Assembly: GCA_041494275.1 (NCBI GenBank)
Contig: JBGQAM010000022.1
Coordinates: forward strand, 1-24,912
Length of the DNA stretch: 24,912 bases
Direction of reading: 5' to 3'
Source: COMBO-56-21 sp041494275
GTDB lineage: Archaea; Thermoplasmatota; Thermoplasmata; UBA10834
The notes beneath the pieces were generated by a model. It was not told the DNA's origin. It saw only the letters and a list, made by a program, of their open reading frames with translations, and ran no database searches. Position 1 is the first letter of the stretch; every line of letters starts with the position of its first letter. Below are positions 1 to 6,943 of the stretch, piece by piece. A program made the position numbers and the translations under genes.

Positions 1-10
1 AGGTGCTCTG

Positions 11-745
11 ATGTGCCGGATGGTTGGCGTAGTCTTCAGAGACAGATTTCCCCTCGGGACATTGACGGACCTGAGGCATGTCTCGGAGAAAGGGAGGATC
101 CCAGGGGAGAAGGAGCCAGGCCACAAAGACGGATGGGGCATCGTGTCATTCAGGAACGGCTCGCCCAGATACATCGGCAGGAGCACTCGCCCAGCGTTCA
201 TTGACCCCTCCTTTGATTCAGCACTGGAGGACATCCCTGAGCTCGATTCGCCGAACATATTGATCGCCCATGCCAGGGCTGCCTCTGCTGGAGGGGCGTC
301 TCTCCCCAACACTCATCCATTCGTGGTCGGCGGTATCGTCCTCGCCCACAACGGCACGATCAAGGACTTCGACCCGGCCACGAAGCTCAAGCCCAAAGGA
401 GAGACTGACAGCGAGAGGCTGCTGCTGGTCTTGACCGATAGACTGGAGGAAAAGGGAGATGTCAGATCTGCTCTGAAATCGCTGATCCATGACGATATCC
501 TTCGGAAGAAGTTTTCCGCGGCGATACTCCTCGTGTCCGATGGAAAGAACCTCTACGGCTACCGGGACTACGCGGACTATCGGAAAGCCTCGTATTACGA
601 TCTGAGGATCGCGAAGTGCGAGGACTACGTATCACTCTTCCAGGAGACCTATCTGGGCTGCCGTACCAGGACGACCCATGTGAAGAAAGGCGAACTCGTC
701 TCCGTTGGTCTAGATTTGAAGATCCGGAGGGAGATGCTCCGCTAG
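11..745 (+). CDS. Class II glutamine amidotransferase (YafJ/Gn-AT-II type)
   Basis: A 244-residue N-terminal-nucleophile amidotransferase domain. The protein begins Met-Cys-Arg, so removing Met exposes Cys2, the nucleophile that takes ammonia from glutamine; this fixes the start, and a GGTG Shine-Dalgarno lies just upstream. Family motifs appear in order: GHKDGWGI (about 37-44), HARAAS (about 87), THPF (about 101), AHNGTI (about 112) and a G-x-TDSE segment (about 130). There is no synthase, isomerase or phosphoribosyltransferase domain, so it is a stand-alone glutaminase-like protein like YafJ and not GlmS, PurF or AsnB. The acceptor is unknown. Its TAG stop shares the four bases CTAG with the stop of the convergent regulator. 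The fold call is firm; the physiological role is not known. Confidence 0.9.
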   Translation: MCRMVGVVFRDRFPLGTLTDLRHVSEKGRIPGEKEPGHKDGWGIVSFRNGSPRYIGRSTRPAFIDPSFDSALEDIPELDSPNILIAHARAASAGGASLPNTHPFVVGGIVLAHNGTIKDFDPATKLKPKGETDSERLLLVLTDRLEEKGDVRSALKSLIHDDILRKKFSAAILLVSDGKNLYGYRDYADYRKASYYDLRIAKCEDYVSLFQETYLGCRTRTTHVKKGELVSVGLDLKIRREMLR

Positions 746-1263
746 GCCTTCGACTTCCTCGCTGCCAGCTTGATCGCTTCCGTCACGCTGTCCTTTGGAA
801 CAATCGTTGCGATCGGAATGTCCAGTATCTTCTCTATGGTGGGGCTCACGATAGGCGCACATACAACAGCAACGGCGCCGTCTCTCTCGGCGCGGATGGC
901 TGAGACTATGGCATCCTCCACCGTCGCAGCAGGGTATTCACGTATTTTCACCGTCTCATCGCCTATTTGGACTGATCTCTCAACAACTTCGTCGAGGACT
1001 CGCCTAGTTACAATTAGCGCGATGAAACTCCCCGCGGTGAGCCCTTCGGCCTCCCTGACCGTTTTGAGTATCTTCCTGAGGACATCCATCGAAGGCGACC
1101 GGTCCTCGTTGATGATCTTGTATAGCGTGCTCGGAGAGACACCAGCCTTCTTGGACAGCTCTTGGACAGTCCATCCGAGCCCTTCCAGCACTTCGTGAAG
1201 TGTCTCCCTGAACTTCGGATCCGATTCGACCGCTGCAGAGAGCAGATGTCTGGCTTTGTCCAT
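742..1263 (-). CDS. XRE-family HTH transcriptional regulator with C-terminal sensor-like domain
   Basis: A 173-residue protein. The N-terminal part (about 20-70) is a Cro/CI helix-turn-helix with the typical core QELSKKAGVSPSTLYKI. The C-terminal 90 residues form an alternating alpha/beta segment (GAVAVVCAPIVSPTIEKIL then IPIATIVP) that faintly recalls the Rossmann-like sensor domain of PrpR-type regulators; that resemblance is my inference. The ATG at 1263 is chosen; a TTG four codons upstream (1275) is an alternative. A TATA-like box (TATAAATA on the minus strand, about 1297-1304) puts transcription start close to these codons, so the message is leaderless or nearly so. It is divergent from the ABC importer across a dyad-rich spacer, which makes it the natural candidate regulator of that operon and of itself. 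Its stop overlaps that of the amidotransferase. Confidence 0.82.
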   Translation of the reverse strand: MDKARHLLSAAVESDPKFRETLHEVLEGLGWTVQELSKKAGVSPSTLYKIINEDRSPSMDVLRKILKTVREAEGLTAGSFIALIVTRRVLDEVVERSVQIGDETVKIREYPAATVEDAIVSAIRAERDGAVAVVCAPIVSPTIEKILDIPIATIVPKDSVTEAIKLAARKSKA

Positions 1264-1285
1264 GTAGTATCCCAAAAGTGTTAAT

Positions 1286-1335
1286 GTTAACCCACATATT
1301 TATACAATTGTATCCTGACTGTCATACATATGTGG
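1286..1335. promoter_or_regulatory. Divergent promoter region with nested dyads (candidate operator)
   Basis: The spacer between the XRE regulator and the ABC importer holds GTTAAC (1286-1291, preceded by a direct GTTAA copy at 1280), a perfect 12-bp palindrome ATACAATTGTAT (1302-1313), the palindrome ACATATGT (1326-1333), and an 8-bp inverted repeat CCACATAT (1292-1299) / ATATGTGG (1328-1335) that encloses the 12-mer. The minus-strand TATA box overlaps the left arm. These elements lie where a repressor could block both promoters. The dyads are seen directly; their function is inferred. Confidence 0.5.
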
Positions 1336-1341
1336 AAAAGG

Positions 1342-1350
1342 CTTAATATG
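1342..1350 (+). promoter_or_regulatory. TATA box of the ABC importer operon
   Basis: CTTAATATG, centred about 35 bases before the ATG at 1381, is the only AT-rich block at the correct distance. Transcription would start near 1372, giving a leader of about 10 bases. The position fits archaeal spacing but no transcript data are available. Confidence 0.45.
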
Positions 1351-1380
1351 TTCCGGCCAATGATGTGACGGGGAGCCAAC

Positions 1381-2484
1381 ATGGACAAGAAGATGATCAT
1401 AGCCATTGTCGTGGTTGTGGTAGTTGTTGTCGGCGGAGTCTCGGCAGCCCTTCTGCTGAGCCATAGATCTCAAGGCGGAGCGGTGAAGTATATTACTCTC
1501 GCGCCCAAAGACATGAAAGCTGCGCTGTCAACCGGTCAGGTGGACGCCTACATCGCCTGGGAGCCATATGTCTCGGACTCCGTCGCTGGCGGCGTTGGCG
1601 ACGTGATGATGTGGTCAAATGAGATCATGCCGAACCATCCGTGCTGTATCGTCTTGGTCCGGAACGAGTTCCAGGCCGGTCCGAATGGCGCTGAGCTGAC
1701 GAAGAGGTTCGTGAAAGCCCACATCGATGCAACCCAGTGGATGCTAGATGCCTTGGACGACAAGAGCAGTGCAAACTACACGCTCCTCGTGAATATGGCG
1801 GTTCAGTTCACTTCTCGGAACTCGACGGTCGTTGAGGCGGCTTTCGAGCATATCAAGTTCGGCTATCAGATGGGTTCGAGCTTCAGGTCCGCTCTCGAAG
1901 AGTTCACGAACATGTACATCGAGACTGACATGGCGAACCTGACTGGGCAGGGCTACACTTCCGTGGGCGATTTCGTCGACCATTACGCGAACGGCTCGAT
2001 GCTCGATGCTGCTTCGAGTGTTCTTCCAAGCGACACGATCCTCAACCCTTCGTCGCCTATTCATCTAGGATATCTCCTAGGGGACATGCACCAGATGGCC
2101 CAGGTAGTAGCCCAGAACCTCAGCGTTGGCGGAACGAAGACGCTCTTTGAGAAGTACGGCCTCAGTGTGACAGACGCTATTGGGGCTCCGTTCGCCAACG
2201 GGGGCGCGGAGATGACTGGCTTCCTTGCGAAGAGCGTCGACATCGGATACCTGGGAGCTCCTCCTGCAATTCTGCAACACCTGATCAACGGTGCCGGAAC
2301 CACGATTGTCGCACAGGCCAACAGCGAGGGCAGCGGCATCGTCGTGAAGACTGGTTCGGGAATAACTGACCTGAGGGACCTCGTGAACAAGACCATAGCA
2401 ACACCCGGGGAAAGTTCCATCCAGTTCCTTCTGTTGAAGATCGCGCTGGAGAGGGAGGGCCTCAGCTTGGAGATCAAGACCTGA
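1381..2484 (+). CDS. Membrane-anchored NMT1/SsuA-type ABC substrate-binding protein, apparently circularly permuted
   Basis: A 367-residue NitT/TauT-class solute-binding protein. Residues 5-26 are one hydrophobic anchor (a run of Val) with no lipobox Cys, so it is tethered outside the membrane. In this family the mature protein normally begins with a strand of the type IHLGYL, continues through GAPFANGGAEM, VDIGYLGAPPA and TIATPGESSIQF, crosses the hinge, then reads LAPKDMKAALSTGQVDAYIAWEPY and PNHPCC. Here the order is reversed: the hinge and lobe-2 block comes first (about 35-215), then a linker, then the lobe-1 block (about 226-367), and the protein stops at LSLEIKT, just where KYITLAPKD should follow. 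Both halves look complete and the total length is normal, so the gene reads as a circular permutation and not a fragment. Substrate is unknown. It is first in a three-gene importer operon. Confidence 0.82.
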   Translation: MDKKMIIAIVVVVVVVVGGVSAALLLSHRSQGGAVKYITLAPKDMKAALSTGQVDAYIAWEPYVSDSVAGGVGDVMMWSNEIMPNHPCCIVLVRNEFQAGPNGAELTKRFVKAHIDATQWMLDALDDKSSANYTLLVNMAVQFTSRNSTVVEAAFEHIKFGYQMGSSFRSALEEFTNMYIETDMANLTGQGYTSVGDFVDHYANGSMLDAASSVLPSDTILNPSSPIHLGYLLGDMHQMAQVVAQNLSVGGTKTLFEKYGLSVTDAIGAPFANGGAEMTGFLAKSVDIGYLGAPPAILQHLINGAGTTIVAQANSEGSGIVVKTGSGITDLRDLVNKTIATPGESSIQFLLLKIALEREGLSLEIKT

Positions 2485-2505
2485 GCTCCCAAATCTCTTT
2501 CTTTT

Positions 2506-2522
2506 CCCCCAACATCTGGGGG
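2506..2522 (+). other. Intercistronic stem-loop between binding-protein and permease genes
   Basis: CCCCCA (2506-2511), loop ACATC, TGGGGG (2517-2522) forms a perfect 6-bp stem after a pyrimidine-rich stretch, 21 bases after the binding-protein stop. Such hairpins often protect an upstream message or cause partial termination so that binding protein exceeds permease. The 3' arm runs into the likely Shine-Dalgarno of the permease (GGAG at 2521-2524), so folding could also reduce permease translation. The hairpin is seen; the roles are inference. Confidence 0.5.
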
Positions 2523-2535
2523 AGTGAGTATTCAC

Positions 2536-3381
2536 ATGGAAGATATTCTGAAAAGGTTCAGAGGATTTCTGCTTTCGAACTGGTTCAGGGTCCTCCTCAG
2601 CGCTTCATCTCTTGCAATCTTCATCACCCTCTGGTCGTTCTACTCTGCTTGGCTGCATGGCGACTGGCCTTTTCCTGGAAGCCCCAGATCGTCTACTCCT
2701 GGTTTCGTGCCTTATCCGTGGGACGTGCTGGCTGCGTTCTTCGACTCCTTCACACATCAGGATCCGTCTGGCCTCTACATGTCAAACCACATCTATGCCA
2801 GTCTGAAGCGGATATCACTCGGCTTCGTGTTCGCATTCTGCTCGGCAGTGCCAATCGGCCTTCTGATGGGCAGGTTGCGCAACGCTGACGCCGTCGGCAG
2901 GCCGACCATGGAGCTGTTCAGGCCCATTCCACCCATCGCTTGGGTTCCCATATTCCTGATAGCACTGGGTTTCTTTTGGGGACCGGTTGCGATTGTGTTC
3001 CTCGGAATATTCTTCCCGATCCTGCTGAACGTCATTTTGGGAGCGAGGAGTGTGGATCCCGTTCTGATTGACGCCGCGCGGACGCTTGGGGCGAGGAGGA
3101 TAGATGTCTTCGCCAAGGTTGTGTTGCCGTTCACTCTGCCTTATATGATGACCGGAGTCAAGGTCGGCCTCGGCGTTGGATGGATGTGCATCGTCGCGGC
3201 GGAAATGCTTGGCGCTGTCGGCGGCGGTGTCGGCTACTACATCAACAATATGGCCTACCAGTACGGAGCGTTCGAGAAGATGTATGCCGGTATGCTTGTC
3301 ATAGGTCTATTGAGCGTGCTGACCACGGGAGTGGCAGCCCTCTTCGAGCGGAGGTTGACGAGATGGATGAAAATGAAGTGA
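2536..3381 (+). CDS. ABC transporter permease, NitT/TauT (SsuC-like) type
   Basis: A 281-residue binding-protein-dependent transport permease. Five to six membrane segments are visible, for example IAIFITLWSFY-like near the N-terminus, ISLGFVFAFCSAVPIGLLMG, IAWVPIFLIALGFFW, a long segment around VAIVFLGIFFPILLNVILG, and MYAGMLVIGLLSVLTTG near the C-terminus. The EAA-type cytoplasmic loop that docks on the ATPase is present as DAARTLGARRIDVFAKVVLP. The ATG at 2536 is preferred because GGAGTGAG stands 7 bases upstream; a GTG at 2524 would add four residues. The last 19 bases overlap the ATPase gene, which implies coupled translation. It forms the membrane channel for the solute delivered by the permuted binding protein. 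Confidence 0.92.
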   Translation: MEDILKRFRGFLLSNWFRVLLSASSLAIFITLWSFYSAWLHGDWPFPGSPRSSTPGFVPYPWDVLAAFFDSFTHQDPSGLYMSNHIYASLKRISLGFVFAFCSAVPIGLLMGRLRNADAVGRPTMELFRPIPPIAWVPIFLIALGFFWGPVAIVFLGIFFPILLNVILGARSVDPVLIDAARTLGARRIDVFAKVVLPFTLPYMMTGVKVGLGVGWMCIVAAEMLGAVGGGVGYYINNMAYQYGAFEKMYAGMLVIGLLSVLTTGVAALFERRLTRWMKMK

Positions 3382-4157
3382 TCATCAGTTTCAAGCACCT
3401 CTCCAAGGTGTTCACGAAGGATCGCAAGGAAATCCGAGCATTGGATGATTTCAACCTCGATGTGAGAAAGGAGGAATTCGTGTGTCTTCTGGGGCCATCT
3501 GGCTGTGGAAAGACGACTGTCCTCAGGATCATCGCTGGGCTCGATGGTGCGACAGGTGGTGAGGTCAGTCTTCGTGGCAAGAACGTGACCGCTGGCGGTC
3601 CTGATAGGGGGATGGTCTTCCAGGAGTTTGCGCTCTTTCCATGGCGGACCGTGAGGAAGAATATCGAGTTCGGACTTGAGGTGAAAGGAGTTCCGGAGAG
3701 TGAGAGAAGCAAGACATCATCGCAGTTGATCGAACTAGTGGGCCTGAAGGGATTCGAAGACGCTCATCCCAGAGAACTGTCTGGCGGCATGAAGCAACGC
3801 GTCGGAATCGCCCGAGCCTTGGCTAACGAGCCAACAGTCCTTCTCATGGACGAGCCTTTCGGGTCTTTGGACGCCCAAACGCGGAACCTCATGCAGAAGG
3901 AGCTGCTCAGAATATGGTCTGCGACGGGAAAAACCATCTTGTTCGTCACGCACTCTGTTGACGAAGCCGTGTTCTTGGCCGACAGGATCATCGTGATGAC
4001 TGCTAGGCCAGGCAAGGTCAGAGAGGACATTCCTGTAGGACTGCCAAGACCCAGGGACAGGACCAGCAGAGAGTTCATCGAAGTCAGAGGGAAGGTCCTT
4101 GCGGAGCTCGATGAGGAGTTCGAGAAGGCACGCGCGAAGGAGCTTTCTCCTGATTGA
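3363..4157 (+). CDS. ABC transporter ATP-binding protein, NitT/TauT (SsuB-like) type
   Basis: A 264-residue nucleotide-binding subunit with all motifs intact: Walker A GPSGCGKT (44-51), Q-loop MVFQEFALFPW, signature LSGGMKQR, Walker B VLLMDEP and H-loop FVTHSVDEA. This set, with the ALFPW sequence after the Q-loop, is typical of nitrate/sulfonate/taurine importer ATPases. The open frame extends upstream inside the permease gene, but the ATG at 3363 is preceded by a strong GGAGGT and gives the usual N-terminus, so it is chosen; it overlaps the permease by 19 bases. It powers import of an unknown organic or inorganic anion. Confidence 0.94.
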   Translation: MDENEVIISFKHLSKVFTKDRKEIRALDDFNLDVRKEEFVCLLGPSGCGKTTVLRIIAGLDGATGGEVSLRGKNVTAGGPDRGMVFQEFALFPWRTVRKNIEFGLEVKGVPESERSKTSSQLIELVGLKGFEDAHPRELSGGMKQRVGIARALANEPTVLLMDEPFGSLDAQTRNLMQKELLRIWSATGKTILFVTHSVDEAVFLADRIIVMTARPGKVREDIPVGLPRPRDRTSREFIEVRGKVLAELDEEFEKARAKELSPD

Positions 4158-4201
4158 ATCAACGACAACACTTAACTATTCTAGGCCCGATTCGTACCTG
4201 C

Positions 4202-4681
4202 ATGAGCTTCGACCTAAATGTCGTGAGCAACACGCCCCTGACGCCGCTCACCGACATCGACGAGGTGGCCATTCTTTTCCTGAATCAGGTCGGCTATTTC
4301 CCGAAGGGCTATGACCCCAAGACAGATGTGACGGACATTCGCGATAGCGTTCCATACAAGCTGATGGTGAGCAACTTCCTCGGGCGGATGGACAAGGTTT
4401 GGATCGTAGAGGACCTCGCCACATCGCTCGGATGCACGAAGGCCACGGTGTACAGACACATCAACAAGCTCAAGGGGTTCGACCTCCTTGAGGAGATGAC
4501 CGTCGAGGACTCTGACGGCAATCCTAGGAAAGGCTACAGGATCCGTTACGGGAACCTGAGCAAGGCCTGGAACTTCACTGAAGCCCACGTCCAGGTGGCC
4601 ATGGAGAACTACCGCAAGACCGTCGATCATCTTCAGGAGCTAGCAACGAAGAAAGGTGAGAAACATGCCAAAAAGAGATGA
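4202..4681 (+). CDS. Winged-helix transcriptional regulator
   Basis: A 159-residue protein with a central winged helix-turn-helix (about 60-115): KVWIVEDLATSLGCTKATVYRHINKL gives the recognition helix and LLEEMTVEDSDGNPRKGYRIRY the beta wing. A hydrophilic helical tail follows, possibly for dimerisation. An in-frame TTG at 4154 exists, but the ATG at 4202 is preferred because a TATA-like CTTAACTA (4171-4178) lies about 27 bases upstream, the spacing expected of a leaderless archaeal message. The stop lies 17 bases inside the next gene. Whether it controls the importer before it or the genes after it cannot be told. Confidence 0.78.
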   Translation: MSFDLNVVSNTPLTPLTDIDEVAILFLNQVGYFPKGYDPKTDVTDIRDSVPYKLMVSNFLGRMDKVWIVEDLATSLGCTKATVYRHINKLKGFDLLEEMTVEDSDGNPRKGYRIRYGNLSKAWNFTEAHVQVAMENYRKTVDHLQELATKKGEKHAKKR

Positions 4682-4949
4682 CGCGTTCGTAATGACCCCT
4701 GGGTCGCTCTACAAGATCAAAAGCCTCGAGGCCCGCGACAAGCCGATGGAGACAGTTGGTATCTTCAAGGGATATGCTGCGGTGGCGCACGACACGGCCA
4801 TCGTCATGGAACTCGAGAAGTCAAGCGGTGAGGAGAAAGGTCGGCTTCGGCTCATCCCGTCGCACATGATCATATCGATCGACGTCATGAAGGCCGAGAA
4901 GGAAAAGGAAGAGAAGGAAAGCGAAAGCAACGCCGTGTACTTCGGCTGA
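4665..4949 (+). CDS. Conserved-looking small hypothetical protein
   Basis: A 94-residue protein that I do not recognise. The first 75 residues look like a small beta-barrel (alternating short hydrophobic strands: SLYKIKSL, METVGIFKGYAAV, TAIVMELE, RLRLIPSHMIISIDVM), loosely recalling Sm/SH3-like folds; this is only an impression. The tail is a highly charged Lys/Glu stretch, probably helical or disordered. The ATG at 4665 has GGTGAG as Shine-Dalgarno 6 bases upstream, inside the end of the regulator gene, so translation is probably coupled with the regulator. No enzyme motif is visible. Confidence 0.7.
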   Translation: MPKRDDAFVMTPGSLYKIKSLEARDKPMETVGIFKGYAAVAHDTAIVMELEKSSGEEKGRLRLIPSHMIISIDVMKAEKEKEEKESESNAVYFG

Positions 4950-4957
4950 GCGATCGC

Positions 4958-5266
4958 ATGAATATCCAGGTCGATTCTCTCCAGGCGAGGATAGTCTCCA
5001 TTCTCAAGGATTGGTATCCCATAACGGTCGAGGAGTTGAAGGACGAGCTGGCACTTCCCAGCGGAGTCCTCGAACGCTCATTGAAGGGCCTCATGGTCAA
5101 GGGCATCATAGCGTTCGAACCTCTGAGCGACAAGACTTTCATCCGCCTCCTGGTGCCCGAGATCGTGATCGAGGTGGACAGCAAGGGCAAGAAGAATCGT
5201 CGGAAGAGTCGGCCGGTTCCTCCCCTGCCAGGCGAAGGTTCGGATGATTCGATTATGTATAGGTGA
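4958..5266 (+). CDS. Small winged-helix domain protein
   Basis: A 102-residue protein. Residues 8-70 have a compact winged-helix pattern: ARIVSILKDWYPITVEELKDEL, then a turn and a second helix (LERSLKGLMVKGIIAF), and a short wing ending FIRLLVP. The basic tail (KGKKNRRKSR) may contact nucleic acid. It starts 8 bases after the preceding gene and probably belongs to the same transcript as the regulator at 4202. It could be a transcription factor or a small DNA- or RNA-binding protein; no partner is evident. Confidence 0.7.
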   Translation: MNIQVDSLQARIVSILKDWYPITVEELKDELALPSGVLERSLKGLMVKGIIAFEPLSDKTFIRLLVPEIVIEVDSKGKKNRRKSRPVPPLPGEGSDDSIMYR

Positions 5267-5267
5267 A

Positions 5268-5281
5268 TCGCGCCCGCGCGA
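5268..5281. repeat. Short GC dyad after the winged-helix gene
   Basis: TCGCGC (5268-5273), CC, GCGCGA (5276-5281): a perfect 6-bp inverted repeat two bases after the stop codon and just before the AT-rich block (GATAAGTAGATAT, 5286-5298) that probably serves as the elp3 promoter. It may be an operator or a weak 3'-end hairpin. Confidence 0.35.
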
Positions 5282-5314
5282 ATACGATAAGTAGATATCG
5301 AGACTCAATTCTAG

Positions 5315-6874
5315 GTGGCATTCGTGGACTATTTCGACGAGCTCGTGCAGGCCCTGGTTCTAGGTGAAGTGTCAAGCCGGGACGAACTCCTGAGACTCAA
5401 GTCCAAGCTGTGCAAGAAACACAAGCTTGCGAGGGTGCCAGCGAACTACGAGATCCTCGAGCGCGTTCCAGACGAGTATCGTGATGTCGTCGAGCCATTT
5501 CTGAAGAACAAACCCGTCAGGACCATGAGCGGGGTCGCCCCAGTGGCGGTCATGACAAGTCCGTGCGATTGCCCGCATGGAAGATGCTCCTATTGCCCGG
5601 GTGGCGTGACCAACAACACCCCTCAATCGTACACCGGCCACGAACCCGCAGCGCTTAGGGCATCGATGTACGAGTACGATCCGTACCTTCAGACTAAGAG
5701 CAGGCTGCAGCAGCTGAGGGCGATAGGCCATAGGACCGACAAGGTCGACCTCATCGTGATGGGGGGAACGTTCACTGCGAGGCCCCAGGAGTATCAGGAT
5801 TGGTTCGTCAAGCGGTGCTTCGATGCGATGAACGGCTGCGAATCCGCAGATCTCGAATCGGCTCAGATATCCAATGAATCAGCGAAGGCCAGATGTGTCG
5901 GGCTCACGGTCGAGACAAGGCCTGATTGGTACACGAAGCTCCAGGTAGATCACTCACTGATTCTCGGGGCGACCAAGGTGGAGCTAGGCGTCCAGATCCT
6001 GGACGACAAGATCCTGGACGGCGTCAAACGGGGGCATCACATAAAGGAGATTGCGGCTGCAACGAAGCGCGCGAAGGATGCAGGCCTCAAGGTGGCATAT
6101 CACATGATGCCTGGACTGCCTGGCAGTAGCCGAGAGAACGATCTTAATTCCTTCAAGATGATGATCGAGGACGAACGGTTCAAGCCGGACATGATCAAGA
6201 TATACCCGACCTTGGTGGTGAAGGGGACCGAACTCTACGATCAGTGGATGTCTGGCAAGTACGCCCCCATGTCTCTCGAGGACACGGTCGATCTACTTTC
6301 GGAGGTCAAGAGCCTGATTCCTCCCTGGATTCGGATATTGCGGATCCAGAGGGATATCCCGGTCAAACTGATCGAGGCGGGCGTCAGGAAGAGCCATCTG
6401 AGGGAGCTCGTAGTCAGAGAGATGAAGGAACGAGGGACCTCATGCCGGTGCATAAGGTGTCGGGAGATAGGACATCTCCCGCAAAGCAAGGAGATGCCTG
6501 GAGAGTCAGATATCGAGTTGAAGGAGATCTCCTACGATGCTTCCGGAGGGACCGAGATGTTCCTGTCCTACGAGGCTCCATCGGTCGATTCGTTGATAGG
6601 ATATGCGAGGCTGAGGGTGCCTGGTCGTCCCAAGGGCGATTCCGCCTTCTTGCGGGAGCTCCACGTCTACGGCCAGCTCGTGCCGATCAGTGAGGACGCA
6701 GGCAAGAGATGGCAGCACAGAGGTTATGGCGAGAAGCTTGTGTCTGTTTGCGAGGAGATTGCAGAGGAACGCGGTCTGGCGGAACTCTGCGTCACGAGCG
6801 GCGTCGGCGCCAGGAACTACTACAGACGGCTGGGATATGAGCGCAAGGGCTCGTACATGGCGAAACGCTTTTGA
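5315..6874 (+). CDS. elp3: Elp3-family tRNA wobble-uridine modification enzyme (radical SAM plus acetyltransferase)
   Basis: A 519-residue Elp3 homologue. The radical-SAM part carries the cluster ligands in CPHGRCSYCPGG (Cys86, Cys91, Cys94), then VMGGTFTARP and the conserved VETRPDWYT and VELGVQILDD segments. The C-terminal 90 residues form a GNAT domain (HRGYGEKLVSVCEEIAEERG then GARNYYRRLGYERKGSYMAKRF). Elp3 uses acetyl-CoA and SAM chemistry to begin carboxymethyl-type modification of U34 in certain tRNAs; archaea have it without the other Elongator subunits. Length matches the family. The start is a GTG at 5315; a second GTG at 5324 with AGGTGG close upstream is equally possible. It appears to be its own transcription unit. 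Confidence 0.96.
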   Translation: MAFVDYFDELVQALVLGEVSSRDELLRLKSKLCKKHKLARVPANYEILERVPDEYRDVVEPFLKNKPVRTMSGVAPVAVMTSPCDCPHGRCSYCPGGVTNNTPQSYTGHEPAALRASMYEYDPYLQTKSRLQQLRAIGHRTDKVDLIVMGGTFTARPQEYQDWFVKRCFDAMNGCESADLESAQISNESAKARCVGLTVETRPDWYTKLQVDHSLILGATKVELGVQILDDKILDGVKRGHHIKEIAAATKRAKDAGLKVAYHMMPGLPGSSRENDLNSFKMMIEDERFKPDMIKIYPTLVVKGTELYDQWMSGKYAPMSLEDTVDLLSEVKSLIPPWIRILRIQRDIPVKLIEAGVRKSHLRELVVREMKERGTSCRCIRCREIGHLPQSKEMPGESDIELKEISYDASGGTEMFLSYEAPSVDSLIGYARLRVPGRPKGDSAFLRELHVYGQLVPISEDAGKRWQHRGYGEKLVSVCEEIAEERGLAELCVTSGVGARNYYRRLGYERKGSYMAKRF

Positions 6875-6943
6875 ATTCCCGATTTTCCGTATCGCTACCA
6901 TTATATCAGGTCATCAATATCGGAGAGTACTGGGAGGTCGACC

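Noticed and set aside
1393..1458. Val-rich low-complexity start of the binding protein as a possible frameshift or repeat error
   Set aside because: The GTG/GTT/GTC codons are mixed, the frame stays open, and such Val/Ile anchors are common in archaeal binding proteins.
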